A stretch of DNA of 52,114 nucleotides from Phascolarctobacterium sp. (GTDB lineage: Bacteria; Bacillota; Negativicutes; Acidaminococcales; Acidaminococcaceae). Position numbers and translations under genes: made by a program. The notes beneath the pieces were generated by a model. The model did not search any database and was not told where the DNA came from. It was given only the letters and a program-made list of their open reading frames with translations. Below are positions 44,997-52,114 of the stretch, piece by piece. The stretch spans positions 1 through 52,114 of the forward strand of contig JAFTID010000017.1 in the NCBI GenBank assembly GCA_017457085.1, in the 5' to 3' direction. How positions within the stretch are numbered: position 1 is the first letter of the stretch; every line of letters begins with the position of its first letter.

Positions 44997-45082
44997 ACAA
45001 AGAGGTACTACCGGTGACGGTTAGCCTTATAAGTGAATTACAAAAGTAACCGCTTAGTTTGCAGACCGGCGGTTATTTTTTT
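44997..45082 (+). ncRNA. Candidate small RNA of about 86 nt
   Basis: The transcript expected from the consensus promoter at 44961 ends at the terminator TAACCGC (45047-45053)/GCGGTTA (45069-45075) with seven T residues. A second pairing, GGTTA (45019-45023) with TAACC (45047-45051), would compete with the terminator stem. No ORF with a ribosome site fits inside. The layout resembles antisense RNA antitoxins of type I toxin-antitoxin loci (from memory, unconfirmed), but no hydrophobic toxin ORF is seen on the opposite strand. Confidence 0.55.
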
Positions 45083-45120
45083 GCGTTTTTTCCGAAAGAG
45101 AACCCTATCTGTAAAGCTTT

Positions 45121-45193
45121 AAGTTTACTAATCCTGCGAGTGAAAGCTTGCAGGATTTTTCTTTGCTCAACTATTGTAAAAGTAAACGCAAAA
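45121..45193 (+). repeat. 73-bp direct repeat R2, copy 1, with terminator hairpin
   Basis: The 73-bp block recurs at 47660-47732 with about five differences. It contains the hairpin AATCCTGC (45130-45137)/GCAGGATT (45150-45157) and a T-run, so it can terminate plus-strand transcripts. It lies between the candidate small RNA and the HigBA promoter. Confidence 0.85.
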
Positions 45194-45223
45194 ACTTTGA
45201 ATCCCCGATTTTCTTTTGTATAA

Positions 45224-45299
45224 ATTTACCTCCAAGGTAAATAATGTTATTGACCGATTGTAAAACTAACGTTATAATTAATTTACCTAACAGGTAAAT
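45224..45299 (+). promoter_or_regulatory. Promoter and paired operators of higBA
   Basis: Two identical-arm palindromes, ATTTACCT-N3-AGGTAAAT, lie at 45224-45242 and 45281-45299. Between them are TTGACC (45250-45255) and TATAAT (45273-45278), 17 bases apart. HigA-type antitoxins repress their own operon by binding such paired operators around the promoter, so these are very likely the HigA sites. Confidence 0.85.
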
Positions 45300-45315
45300 T
45301 AAGAGAGGTGGTTTC

Positions 45316-45612
45316 TTGGAAATTACTTACAAAAACAAAAAGATGAAAGATGTGTGTACGAATTATTCCTGTGCGGTAAAGAAGTATGGTGAGCATATAG
45401 CTTATAAAATTCATCAACGTATTGATAGTATTAGAGCTTTTGACAGAGTTGAAGAATTGATAGCTCATAAAATTGGTAGATGTCATGCATTACAAAATGA
45501 CCGTAAGGGACAATATGCTATGGATTTAGAGCATCCGTATAGACTAATATTTAGTAAAAATGGGAATGAAATACAAATAGTTAATATTTTGGAAATTGTA
45601 GATTATCATTAA
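45316..45612 (+). CDS. higB: HigB/RelE-type toxin
   Basis: The 98-residue basic protein matches the HigB/RelE ribosome-dependent mRNA interferase fold: conserved stretches are HKIGRCHALQNDRKGQYAMDL and HPYRLIFS. The start is TTG at 45316, just after GAGGTGG. It is encoded before its antitoxin, as is usual for hig loci (toxin first), and is controlled by the double operator upstream. Activity by family inference. Confidence 0.88.
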   Translation: MEITYKNKKMKDVCTNYSCAVKKYGEHIAYKIHQRIDSIRAFDRVEELIAHKIGRCHALQNDRKGQYAMDLEHPYRLIFSKNGNEIQIVNILEIVDYH

Positions 45613-45643
45613 TTTTCGAAATGCAGGCTTAGGGGGAAATAAG

Positions 45644-46693
45644 ATGATTAAGAGTAGAACTTATATAGCGATACCACCTGGGGCAACCATAAAAGAGCAA
45701 TTATCTGATATGAAGATGACACAGAAAGAATTTGCAGTAAGAATGGATATGTCAGAAAAGCATATAAGCAAACTTATAAATGGTGAAGTGCAGTTAACGT
45801 CTGATGTCGCAGAAAGATTAGAGTTGGTTTTGGGTGTGCCTGCAAAGTTTTGGAATAATCTAGAAGCACTTTACCGTGAAAAACTTGCTAAAGCTAAAGC
45901 GGAAAACGAAATGGATAACGATATTATTATTGCTAAAAACTTACCATACAATGAAATGGTAAAATTAGGCTGGGTATCTTACACAAAAAATCCTGTAGAA
46001 AAGGTTACCAATTTGCGTAAATTTTTTAGAGTTGTAAATTTACCTTTGCTGGAACATTCTCAAATAAGTAAGATTGCTTGCAGAAGATTAATGATAACTG
46101 AAAAAGGAGATTTTGCGTTGCTGGCTTGGGCAAACAAAGTAAAAATTTTAGCAGATTTCATTCCAACAGCGCCTATTAATATAAAGAAGCTGTCTAATAA
46201 TTTGTTAGCCATTAAGAAGATGACTACACAAACACCAGAAGAATTTAACAAGCCGTTAAAAGATTTGTTGGCAAGCTGTGGTATTGCTTTAGTGTTCTTA
46301 CCGCATCTTAAAGGTTCGTTCTTACATGGTGCAACCTTTCTAAGTGGGAATAAAATTGTTTTGGGATTAACAACCAGAGGTTATGATGCGGACAAGTTTT
46401 GGTTCAGCTTATTTCATGAATTGGCACACATTGCGCTAGGTCATATTAGCAAAGCAGGAGAAATTGATGAGCAGGACGAGAAATCCGCAGATTTTTGGGC
46501 AAGTGACATCTTGATACCTAAAAATGATTTAGAATTATTTTTGCGTTCCAACGAATTGTCCCATCAATCTATTTGTGCATTTGCAAATGATATTGGCATT
46601 GCACCTGGTATAGTTGTTGGCAGATTACAATATGACAGAAAAATTAAATACAGTGAGTTTAATGAACTTAAAGAGCATTATGTAATAGCGTAG
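45644..46693 (+). CDS. higA: HigA antitoxin with XRE domain fused to an ImmA/IrrE-like peptidase domain
   Basis: The 349-residue protein has an XRE-type helix-turn-helix (about 24-75, MTQKEFAVRMDMSEKHISKL) followed by a long C-terminal part with the zinc-peptidase motif HELAH (H258, E259, H262) and a downstream DEKSADFWASDILIP segment, as in ImmA/IrrE proteins. Classic HigA antitoxins are only about 100 residues, so this is a long fused form. It should bind the operators at 45224 and 45281 and neutralise HigB; whether the peptidase part is active is unknown. Confidence 0.88.
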   Translation: MIKSRTYIAIPPGATIKEQLSDMKMTQKEFAVRMDMSEKHISKLINGEVQLTSDVAERLELVLGVPAKFWNNLEALYREKLAKAKAENEMDNDIIIAKNLPYNEMVKLGWVSYTKNPVEKVTNLRKFFRVVNLPLLEHSQISKIACRRLMITEKGDFALLAWANKVKILADFIPTAPINIKKLSNNLLAIKKMTTQTPEEFNKPLKDLLASCGIALVFLPHLKGSFLHGATFLSGNKIVLGLTTRGYDADKFWFSLFHELAHIALGHISKAGEIDEQDEKSADFWASDILIPKNDLELFLRSNELSHQSICAFANDIGIAPGIVVGRLQYDRKIKYSEFNELKEHYVIA

Positions 46694-46732
46694 AAATATT
46701 GGGCAAGATTAAGGCTATTAAGAATTAAAAAG

Positions 46733-46773
46733 AAAAGCTGTGGCTAATCATAACGACTAGCTACAGCTTTTTT
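46733..46773 (+). terminator. Terminator of higBA
   Basis: AAAAGCTGT..GCTA pairs with TAGC..ACAGCTTTT, followed by a T-run, 40 bases past the higA stop. Confidence 0.85.
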
Positions 46774-46792
46774 GTTATTTATAATCTTACTC

Positions 46793-46985
46793 CTACACTC
46801 TCGAAACAACTTCCACAGCATCACCATGGCTGCGGAGCCAAATGTCCAAGCCTTTGCCGAAAACTTCTGCGGTGACAAGGTAACCATTTTCGTCTTGACC
46901 GCACACTTTTGCGGTAGGAAGTCTATCTAGCACGGCTTCAAGGGACTTTCCTTTATAGTCATATCCTCTAAAAATTTAGTCAAGT
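46793..46985 (-). pseudogene. 3' remnant of a WYL-domain regulator gene (copy 2)
   Basis: On the minus strand the segment reads IFRGYDYKGKSLEAVLDRLP, then TAKVCGQDENGYLVTAEVF, GKGLDIWLRSHGDAVEVVSR, V and stop. It is the same WYL C terminus as copy 1 but 26 codons longer. No start or N-terminal part exists upstream; the next 200 bases (to 47188) are AT-rich and show no gene. Together the copies suggest repeated recombination into one ancestral WYL gene. Confidence 0.78.
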
Positions 46986-47188
46986 ATGATTTTGTAAATC
47001 GTGTTTGAGTAAAAATGTGGATTAAGGAAAATAATCGTTTAAATTGACTATTAAAGCGTTAAATTTTTTTCTTTTCATGAAAGTTCACGGGGATTTCACA
47101 AACTCGCGAATTTTATCTAGAATATTAGATAATGATAAGGTAAAATGAAGATGCGCAGTACCATTAAGACATAAAAGGAAGTGTAGAA

Positions 47189-47524
47189 ATGTTAAAGTTG
47201 GAAATAAGGCTAAATGAAGATTTGATAAAGCAAGAAGCAAAATATACTGCAATCAGCATTTATCAAGCTTTAGACAAAATCTTTTTAAAACATGATTTCC
47301 ATAAAACTAATTTACCAGACGGTACTGTGTGTTATTCTGGCACAGGCAAGAAACAAGATTATGGTGTTTTTGGTTATCTAATTACAACCTTAAAAGATAA
47401 ACAGTGGTTTATGGCTTATTTAGAAAAATGGTTGTGGTATAACAGTGACGATGGAGTCAATGAAGATGACTACATTGTTGAGGATGTTTTGTACTTTTAT
47501 ACTAAGAAGGAGAGTGCTGCCTAA
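47189..47524 (+). CDS. Unknown 111-residue acidic protein
   Basis: I do not recognise this protein. It is small and acidic (LPDGTVCYSGTGKKQDYGVF, FMAYLEKWLWYNSDDGVNED), with no membrane span or signal. GGAAG lies 8 bases before the ATG. It sits in the payload between WYL remnant copy 2 and direct repeat R2', next to a 38-codon ORF, in an island of toxin-antitoxin and restriction genes. An anti-phage or antitoxin role is conceivable but unsupported. Confidence 0.6.
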   Translation: MLKLEIRLNEDLIKQEAKYTAISIYQALDKIFLKHDFHKTNLPDGTVCYSGTGKKQDYGVFGYLITTLKDKQWFMAYLEKWLWYNSDDGVNEDDYIVEDVLYFYTKKESAA

Positions 47525-47528
47525 TAGA

Positions 47529-47645
47529 ATGAAAGTTGTCTTGCCGTGGTTAAAATATTGTATCAATCATTTTGAAGTAACCAATATTGGAGCTAATTAT
47601 GATTTGTTGCCATTGTTTGATGCTAGTATTGATGAACCAATATAG
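47529..47645 (+). CDS. Short ORF, possibly truncated gene
   Basis: A 38-residue ORF (MKVVLPWLKYCINHFEVTNI, then GANYDLLPLFDASIDEPI) starts 4 bases after the stop of the 111-residue gene, with AAGGAGAG upstream inside that gene. It ends 15 bases before direct repeat R2' begins, so it may be the 5' part of a longer gene cut at that junction. No family recognised. Confidence 0.4.
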   Translation: MKVVLPWLKYCINHFEVTNIGANYDLLPLFDASIDEPI

Positions 47646-47659
47646 ACATAAAAATTTAT

Positions 47660-47732
47660 AAGTTTACTAATCCTGTGAGTGAATGCTTGCAGGATTTTTC
47701 TTTGCTCAACTATTGCAAAAGTAAATGCAAAA
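47660..47732 (+). repeat. 73-bp direct repeat R2, copy 2, with terminator hairpin
   Basis: Counterpart of 45121-45193, offset 2539. The hairpin is kept with one G-T pair (47669-47696) and a T-run, so it still reads as a terminator. Confidence 0.85.
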
Positions 47733-47938
47733 TTTTTCTAGGAAAGCAAATTCGTTGTTAAAAGTGCCAAAGTATGACACATACAAAATATATAATTAGG
47801 GTATCTACCTGTATAAAAGTAGTATGTAGATTTAATTAGACAGGTACTTATTGCCTTAAAGTAGAATATAGCTATATAATTAAACTGTATTAGTGTATCT
47901 AATGCGTAGTTATATTTTGTTTTACAAAGAGGTTTAAA
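47733..47938 (+). promoter_or_regulatory. AT-rich leader of the restriction-modification pair
   Basis: No gene lies here. TACCTGT near 47807 and ACAGGTA near 47842 form a spaced inverted repeat that could be an operator for a control protein, though no controller gene is seen. The ribosome site AGAGG is about 7 bases before the methyltransferase ATG. Confidence 0.35.
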
Positions 47939-50047
47939 ATGCAAGAAGTAAACCAAAACACTGTTGATATAAAAGAAAATTTAATAATAGAACAACATCC
48001 AGAATTATTAGAATTGCTTTTAAAAGATTGCACTACAAAACGAAATATAATTTGGGCTACTGATGATTATTCAGAATTAGGTATAGGTTATAGTGCTAGC
48101 GATGAAATAAAGATTGAATCCATTACTGGTGTCAACGGTCAAATCATTATGCCACGTTCTGTAAAATCCAAAGAAAAACAAGGTGCTAGAACAAGAAATA
48201 TGGCTGAAGTTTTTACACCTACTTGGATTTGTAATAAGATGAATAATTTAGTAGATGGCGCATGGTTTGGGAAAGAAAATGTTTTCAACGTAGAAGAAAA
48301 TACAAGTTGGAATGCTTGCGTTGAAAAAATTGACTTCCCTAATAAAAGTAAAACTGGCATTGGTAGCTGGATGAATTATATTGCTGCCAAAAGATTAGAA
48401 ATTACCTGTGGCGAAGCACCTTATCTTGTAAGTCGTTACGATACTGTTACTGGTGAAACTATAGCTTTAGAACAGCGTATTGGTCTTTTGGATAGAAAGT
48501 TACGTGTTATAAACGAAAAAGTACGCAATTTTAAAGATGTGGATAGAGCTAAAAAACGTTGGCTTCAATTAACAAAATTAGCGTTGCAAAGCACTTATGG
48601 TTTTGATTGGCAAGGCGACAACGTACTTTTAGCTAGAGAAAATTTATTATATACTATCGTAGATTATTACGAGGCTAAATTTACTGAACAATTACCAACC
48701 GAAAGCTTACTTGAATTGGCGAAAATCATTGTTTGGAATATTTGGCAAATGGATGGTATTAAGTGCGTTATTCCAGATTCTTGTCATGACTATAAAAAAC
48801 AAAGAAAGCCAATGGAGCCAAGTTTGTTTGACAGCAAAGCTTTTGGCGCAACTACTTTAAAACGTAGTGTGAGCCTTTGTGATGTAAACGAAGATGAATT
48901 GCAGAAATGCCAAGGATGTTTGAAAGACAATGTGTATTTACACAATGGTATTTATTGCAAGGTGAAAAATTGGTCTAATGGGAAAATCTACAAATTCAAG
49001 GATTTGTTAAGCAAACAGGAGAGTGGAGTAGATATGAGTAAAGATTTTAAATTTGATGTGGTAATTGGCAATCCTCCGTATCAGGTTTCAGATGGTGGTG
49101 GAGTTGGTTCAAGTGCTTTGCCTGTTTATCAAAATTTTGTAATGCAAGCTAAAGAAATGCTGCCCAATTATATAGTGATGATTACTCCTTCTAGATGGTT
49201 TGCTGGAGGAAGGGGATTGGATGCCTTTAGAGATAATATGCTAAATGACAAAAGAATAAGGGCATTACATGATTATATGGATGCAAGTAAATGTTTCCCT
49301 GGCGTAGAAATTAAAGGTGGCGTTTGTTATTTTTTGTGGGATAGGGAGCATAATGGCAACTGTAAAATTATAACAACTGATGCTAATGGTAATGTATTTG
49401 CAAGTGAAAGACCGTTGTTGGAAGATAATATGGATACATTTCTACGTTACAATGAACAAATTTCTATATTGAGAAAGGTAACTAGTAAGAATGAAAAAAG
49501 TTTCTCCGAACTCATATCTGCAAACGATCCTTTTGGGTATGATGTAAGGGTTGCTGGTAGTTACAAGCGTGTAAAGCCTAATTATCGGTTATCAAAGTTT
49601 GATGGTGCACTTGAATTTTACTATAACGGTTGGCGTAAAGAAGGTGTAGGGTACATAGAACCTGATAGCGTTAATAAAAACAAAGAATTTGTTGATAAGA
49701 TAAAAGTGTTTATCCCCAAAGCTTGGGGTTCTGGTAATCCTACAACTGATAGGTTAAATCCGTTTGTTGTTGGTGTTAATAGTGTATGTACCGAAACGTA
49801 TTTGTGTGTTGGTCCATTTGATGATTTGAATATAGCTAACAATGTTGTTAGTTATATTCAAACTAAATTTTTTCATTTCATGGTGTTCATGAAAAAGATA
49901 ACACAAAATACAATGAAGTATGTTTATGGCGTAGTGCCAATTCAAGATTTCACAAAACCATGGACGGATGAAGAACTTTATCAAAAATATAATTTAACAG
50001 AAGAAGAAATTTCTTTCATAGAAAACACGATTAAGCCTATGGATTAG
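47939..50047 (+). CDS. Eco57I-like adenine-specific DNA methyltransferase
   Basis: The 702-residue protein has the adenine-methyltransferase motif IV NPPY at 378-381 (VVIGNPPYQVSDG). The expected SAM motif I is atypical: ITCGEAPY at 155-162 in place of the usual DPxxGxG, preceded by AEVFTPTWICNKM. The C-terminal part (about 480-700) may hold target recognition (YNGWRKEGVGYIEPDS, KAWGSGNPTTDR). It pairs with the helicase/nuclease gene 11 bases downstream to form a restriction-modification system. N6-adenine methylation is family inference. Codon use is AT-rich. Confidence 0.82.
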   Translation: MQEVNQNTVDIKENLIIEQHPELLELLLKDCTTKRNIIWATDDYSELGIGYSASDEIKIESITGVNGQIIMPRSVKSKEKQGARTRNMAEVFTPTWICNKMNNLVDGAWFGKENVFNVEENTSWNACVEKIDFPNKSKTGIGSWMNYIAAKRLEITCGEAPYLVSRYDTVTGETIALEQRIGLLDRKLRVINEKVRNFKDVDRAKKRWLQLTKLALQSTYGFDWQGDNVLLARENLLYTIVDYYEAKFTEQLPTESLLELAKIIVWNIWQMDGIKCVIPDSCHDYKKQRKPMEPSLFDSKAFGATTLKRSVSLCDVNEDELQKCQGCLKDNVYLHNGIYCKVKNWSNGKIYKFKDLLSKQESGVDMSKDFKFDVVIGNPPYQVSDGGGVGSSALPVYQNFVMQAKEMLPNYIVMITPSRWFAGGRGLDAFRDNMLNDKRIRALHDYMDASKCFPGVEIKGGVCYFLWDREHNGNCKIITTDANGNVFASERPLLEDNMDTFLRYNEQISILRKVTSKNEKSFSELISANDPFGYDVRVAGSYKRVKPNYRLSKFDGALEFYYNGWRKEGVGYIEPDSVNKNKEFVDKIKVFIPKAWGSGNPTTDRLNPFVVGVNSVCTETYLCVGPFDDLNIANNVVSYIQTKFFHFMVFMKKITQNTMKYVYGVVPIQDFTKPWTDEELYQKYNLTEEEISFIENTIKPMD

Positions 50048-50058
50048 AGGTGGATAAT

Positions 50059-52114
50059 TTGACTATAAAATTTAATCCTTATACTGTAATCAGACCACAA
50101 GTTTATGCCTACACCACTCCAGAAATACCGTCTCACGATGGTTGGACGAAGATTGGTTATACCGAAAAGCAAACTGTAGAGGAACGCATTAAACAGCAAA
50201 CCCATACGGCTGATATTAAATACAATATTGAGTGGCACGAGATTGCCCAATATACAGATGGTGTTAGAAAAGGTGATTATTTCAAAGACCATGATTTCCA
50301 TGATTATTTAGTACGTTTTCATCAAATACCACGTATGGATGGGAAAGAATGGTTTAAAATCGATGGCGATAATTCACATAAGCTGTTCAGTAAATTTGCT
50401 GCACAAGATTATAGTGGCTTACAAGTAGATGGTGAAGGTGCTAGGTATATACTGCGTAAAGAACAGCAAGAAGCAGTAGACAAAACAGTTGAATATTATA
50501 ATGATTGTAATTTATCAATTGGCGGTGAGTTTTTATGGAACGCTAAACCTCGTTTTGGAAAAACCTTAACTGCTTATGATTTTATGTGCCGTATTGAAGC
50601 AAAAAATGTACTTATAGTTACCAATAGACCTAGTATTGCAAATTCTTGGTACGATGATTTTGCTAAATTTATAGGTTGGCAGGGTAAGTATTATTTCATT
50701 TCTGAAACAGATGCTTTGAGTGAAAGACCTGCATTAAAGAGAGATGAGTTTCATGAAATTATTACACCCATAATTGCCGAAGATGAAAATGCCGATGTAC
50801 GACAAGTATGTTTTGAAAGCTTACAAGGTTTAAAAGGTTCTATTTATTTTGGTGGTCAATATGACAAGCTAAAATGGATTTTAGAAACTGAATGGGATTT
50901 ACTAATTGTAGATGAAGCCCATGAAGGTGTAGATACTTATAAAACGGATAAGGCATTCAAAGATATTCGCAGAAAATTTACTTTGCATTTATCAGGAACT
51001 CCCTTTAAAGCTATTTCTATGGGTAAATTTGGACAAAGGCAAATCTTTAATTGGTCTTTTTCTGATGAACAAGAAGCCAAAGAAAATTGGTATAAAGAAT
51101 CTGAGGAATATAATCCTTATGCAGTTATGCCAAAGATGAACCTTTTTACCTATCAAATGTCTAAAATTATTCAAGAACAAGTTAATCAAGGTCTTGATTT
51201 GACTGATGGTGAAAACGTAGAATACGCTTTTGACTTAAACGAATTTTTTAAGACAAATGAGAGTGGTAAATTTGTTTATGAAAAAGATGTTAAAAAGTTT
51301 TTGAACGCGTTAACAGAACAAGAAAAATTCCCGTTTTCTACACCGGAATTAAGAAAAGAATTAGCACATACTTTTTGGCTTATGGAACGTGTAGATAGCG
51401 TTAAAGCTATGGCTAAACTTTTAAAACAGCACCCTGTTTTTGAACAGTATGAAATTGTAGTAGCTGCTGGTGATGGACAGCTTGGTGATGAAAGCGAAGA
51501 TAACCAACAAAGCAAACGTAGCTACGACAAAGTGCGTGACGCTATTGCAAGTAAAGAACGTACTATTACTTTAAGTGTTGGACAGTTGACAACTGGTGTA
51601 ACAATTCCTGAATGGACAGCAGTGTTTATGCTTAGCAATATGCGTAGTTCTGCTGAATATATCCAGGCTGCTTTTAGGGCGCAAAATCCTTACGAGTTTG
51701 TAAAAGATAACAAGGTTTATCGCAAGGAGAATGCTTATATCTTTGACTTCGCTCCAGAACGCACCTTGCTTGTATATGATGATTTTGCTAATAGCCTTTA
51801 TTCAAGTACTGCTGGCGGTGGTGGTACTAAAGAAGAACGTGAAGCAAACATCAAACGTCTTATAAACTTCTTCTCTGTCTACGCAGAAGATGATGAAGGT
51901 AAGATGGTAGAGCTTGATGCTGCCCAAGTATTAACTGTTCCCATCAAAATTAAAACAGAAGAAGTTATCAAGAGTGGTTTTATGAGCAACTTTTTATTCA
52001 GCAATATTTCTAACGTTTTTGCTGCACCAGCAGAGGTAGTAAAAATTTTAGAGCAAATTAAACCTGTTGAAGAACAAGGTCGTAAAAAAGATATTCCGTC
52101 AATGGATAACATAG
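50059..52114 (+). CDS. GIY-YIG nuclease/SF2 helicase restriction protein (partial)
   Basis: The frame is open from a TTG start at 50059 (after GAGGTGG) to the window end, 685 codons seen. Residues about 15-40 (VYAYTTPEIPSHDGWTKIGY) resemble a GIY-YIG nuclease domain of the T5orf172 kind. An SF2 helicase follows: Walker A PRFGKT at 164-169, DEAH at 285-288, SGTP near 313 and QAAFRAQNP from 536 as motif VI. The start codon is TTG; no ATG is nearby. It is the restriction/translocation subunit paired with the methyltransferase. The 3' end is not in the window. Confidence 0.82.
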   Translation, partial: MTIKFNPYTVIRPQVYAYTTPEIPSHDGWTKIGYTEKQTVEERIKQQTHTADIKYNIEWHEIAQYTDGVRKGDYFKDHDFHDYLVRFHQIPRMDGKEWFKIDGDNSHKLFSKFAAQDYSGLQVDGEGARYILRKEQQEAVDKTVEYYNDCNLSIGGEFLWNAKPRFGKTLTAYDFMCRIEAKNVLIVTNRPSIANSWYDDFAKFIGWQGKYYFISETDALSERPALKRDEFHEIITPIIAEDENADVRQVCFESLQGLKGSIYFGGQYDKLKWILETEWDLLIVDEAHEGVDTYKTDKAFKDIRRKFTLHLSGTPFKAISMGKFGQRQIFNWSFSDEQEAKENWYKESEEYNPYAVMPKMNLFTYQMSKIIQEQVNQGLDLTDGENVEYAFDLNEFFKTNESGKFVYEKDVKKFLNALTEQEKFPFSTPELRKELAHTFWLMERVDSVKAMAKLLKQHPVFEQYEIVVAAGDGQLGDESEDNQQSKRSYDKVRDAIASKERTITLSVGQLTTGVTIPEWTAVFMLSNMRSSAEYIQAAFRAQNPYEFVKDNKVYRKENAYIFDFAPERTLLVYDDFANSLYSSTAGGGGTKEEREANIKRLINFFSVYAEDDEGKMVELDAAQVLTVPIKIKTEEVIKSGFMSNFLFSNISNVFAAPAEVVKILEQIKPVEEQGRKKDIPSMDNI

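Noticed and set aside
45061-45190. Type I toxin ORF opposite the candidate small RNA
   Set aside because: The minus-strand frame ending near 45075 lacks a start codon, a ribosome site and a hydrophobic stretch.

Overview
The window looks like a chromosomal segment of a low-to-moderate-GC, strictly anaerobic, diderm Firmicute of the Negativicutes. An Acidaminococcaceae / Phascolarctobacterium-type gut bacterium is my inference. The reasons are a one-piece pyruvate:ferredoxin oxidoreductase, a DcuC-type C4-dicarboxylate carrier, a Thermoanaerobacter-like secondary alcohol dehydrogenase, an AsmA/TamB-like envelope protein together with Gram-positive-style ribosome sites and terminators, and Firmicute-type parS sequences. 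Three parS sites (16170, 28239, 40755) lie about 12 kb apart, which suggests an origin-proximal segment.

Layout. 1-1.6 kb: an AT-rich accessory end with a 13-bp periodic array and a stand-alone HsdR-N-type nuclease-fold protein. 1.7-7.1 kb: patatin lipase, M19 dipeptidase, DcuC, a DtxR/MntR-type regulator and an FkbM methyltransferase. 7.3-14.1 kb: a ferric-iron/polyamine-type ABC importer (binding protein, double permease, ATPase), a diverged second binding protein and leuA, all on the plus strand; the last two overlap by 4 bp. 14.3-19.2 kb: AsmA-like protein, calcium-type P-ATPase, tRNA-Gly(CCC). 19.3-28.2 kb: a hypothetical protein, an OpuA-type osmoprotectant importer, secondary alcohol dehydrogenase, a HEPN/MNT toxin-antitoxin pair, a secreted protein, a HAD phosphatase and an M24 peptidase. 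28.3-38.8 kb: tex, a Fur/PerR regulator, a decayed gene, a short ORF, the large PFOR, two universal stress proteins, a membrane protein, an FAD oxidoreductase and a DUF190 protein. 39.0-44.7 kb: a candidate small structured RNA, larE, a hotdog thioesterase, a polar amino-acid ABC importer, a cupin and alanine racemase. 44.75-52.1 kb: an AT-rich accessory island with duplicated remnants of a WYL regulator, a candidate small RNA, a HigB/HigA toxin-antitoxin with paired operators, two unknown small genes, and a restriction-modification pair (Eco57I-like methyltransferase plus a GIY-YIG/SF2 helicase protein cut by the window end).

Working together, the metabolic core fits a dicarboxylate- and peptide-using anaerobe: DcuC moves C4-dicarboxylates, PFOR handles pyruvate/acetyl-CoA, peptidases (M19, M24) and ABC importers feed amino acids, LeuA makes leucine, and OpuA and the stress proteins handle osmotic and general stress.

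The most unusual signal is a dispersed, about 120-bp palindromic repeat family (four full copies at 2685, 3762, 14107 and 39281, plus a relic at 5473 and a minimal form at 31723). Its outer and inner stems differ in sequence from copy to copy but stay complementary, and three copies overlap a host gene's stop codon. Other points of interest are the parS spacing (one parS is the centre of a 36-bp perfect palindrome that also reads as a terminator), the two candidate small RNAs, and two direct-repeat pairs in the terminal island that bracket different payloads.
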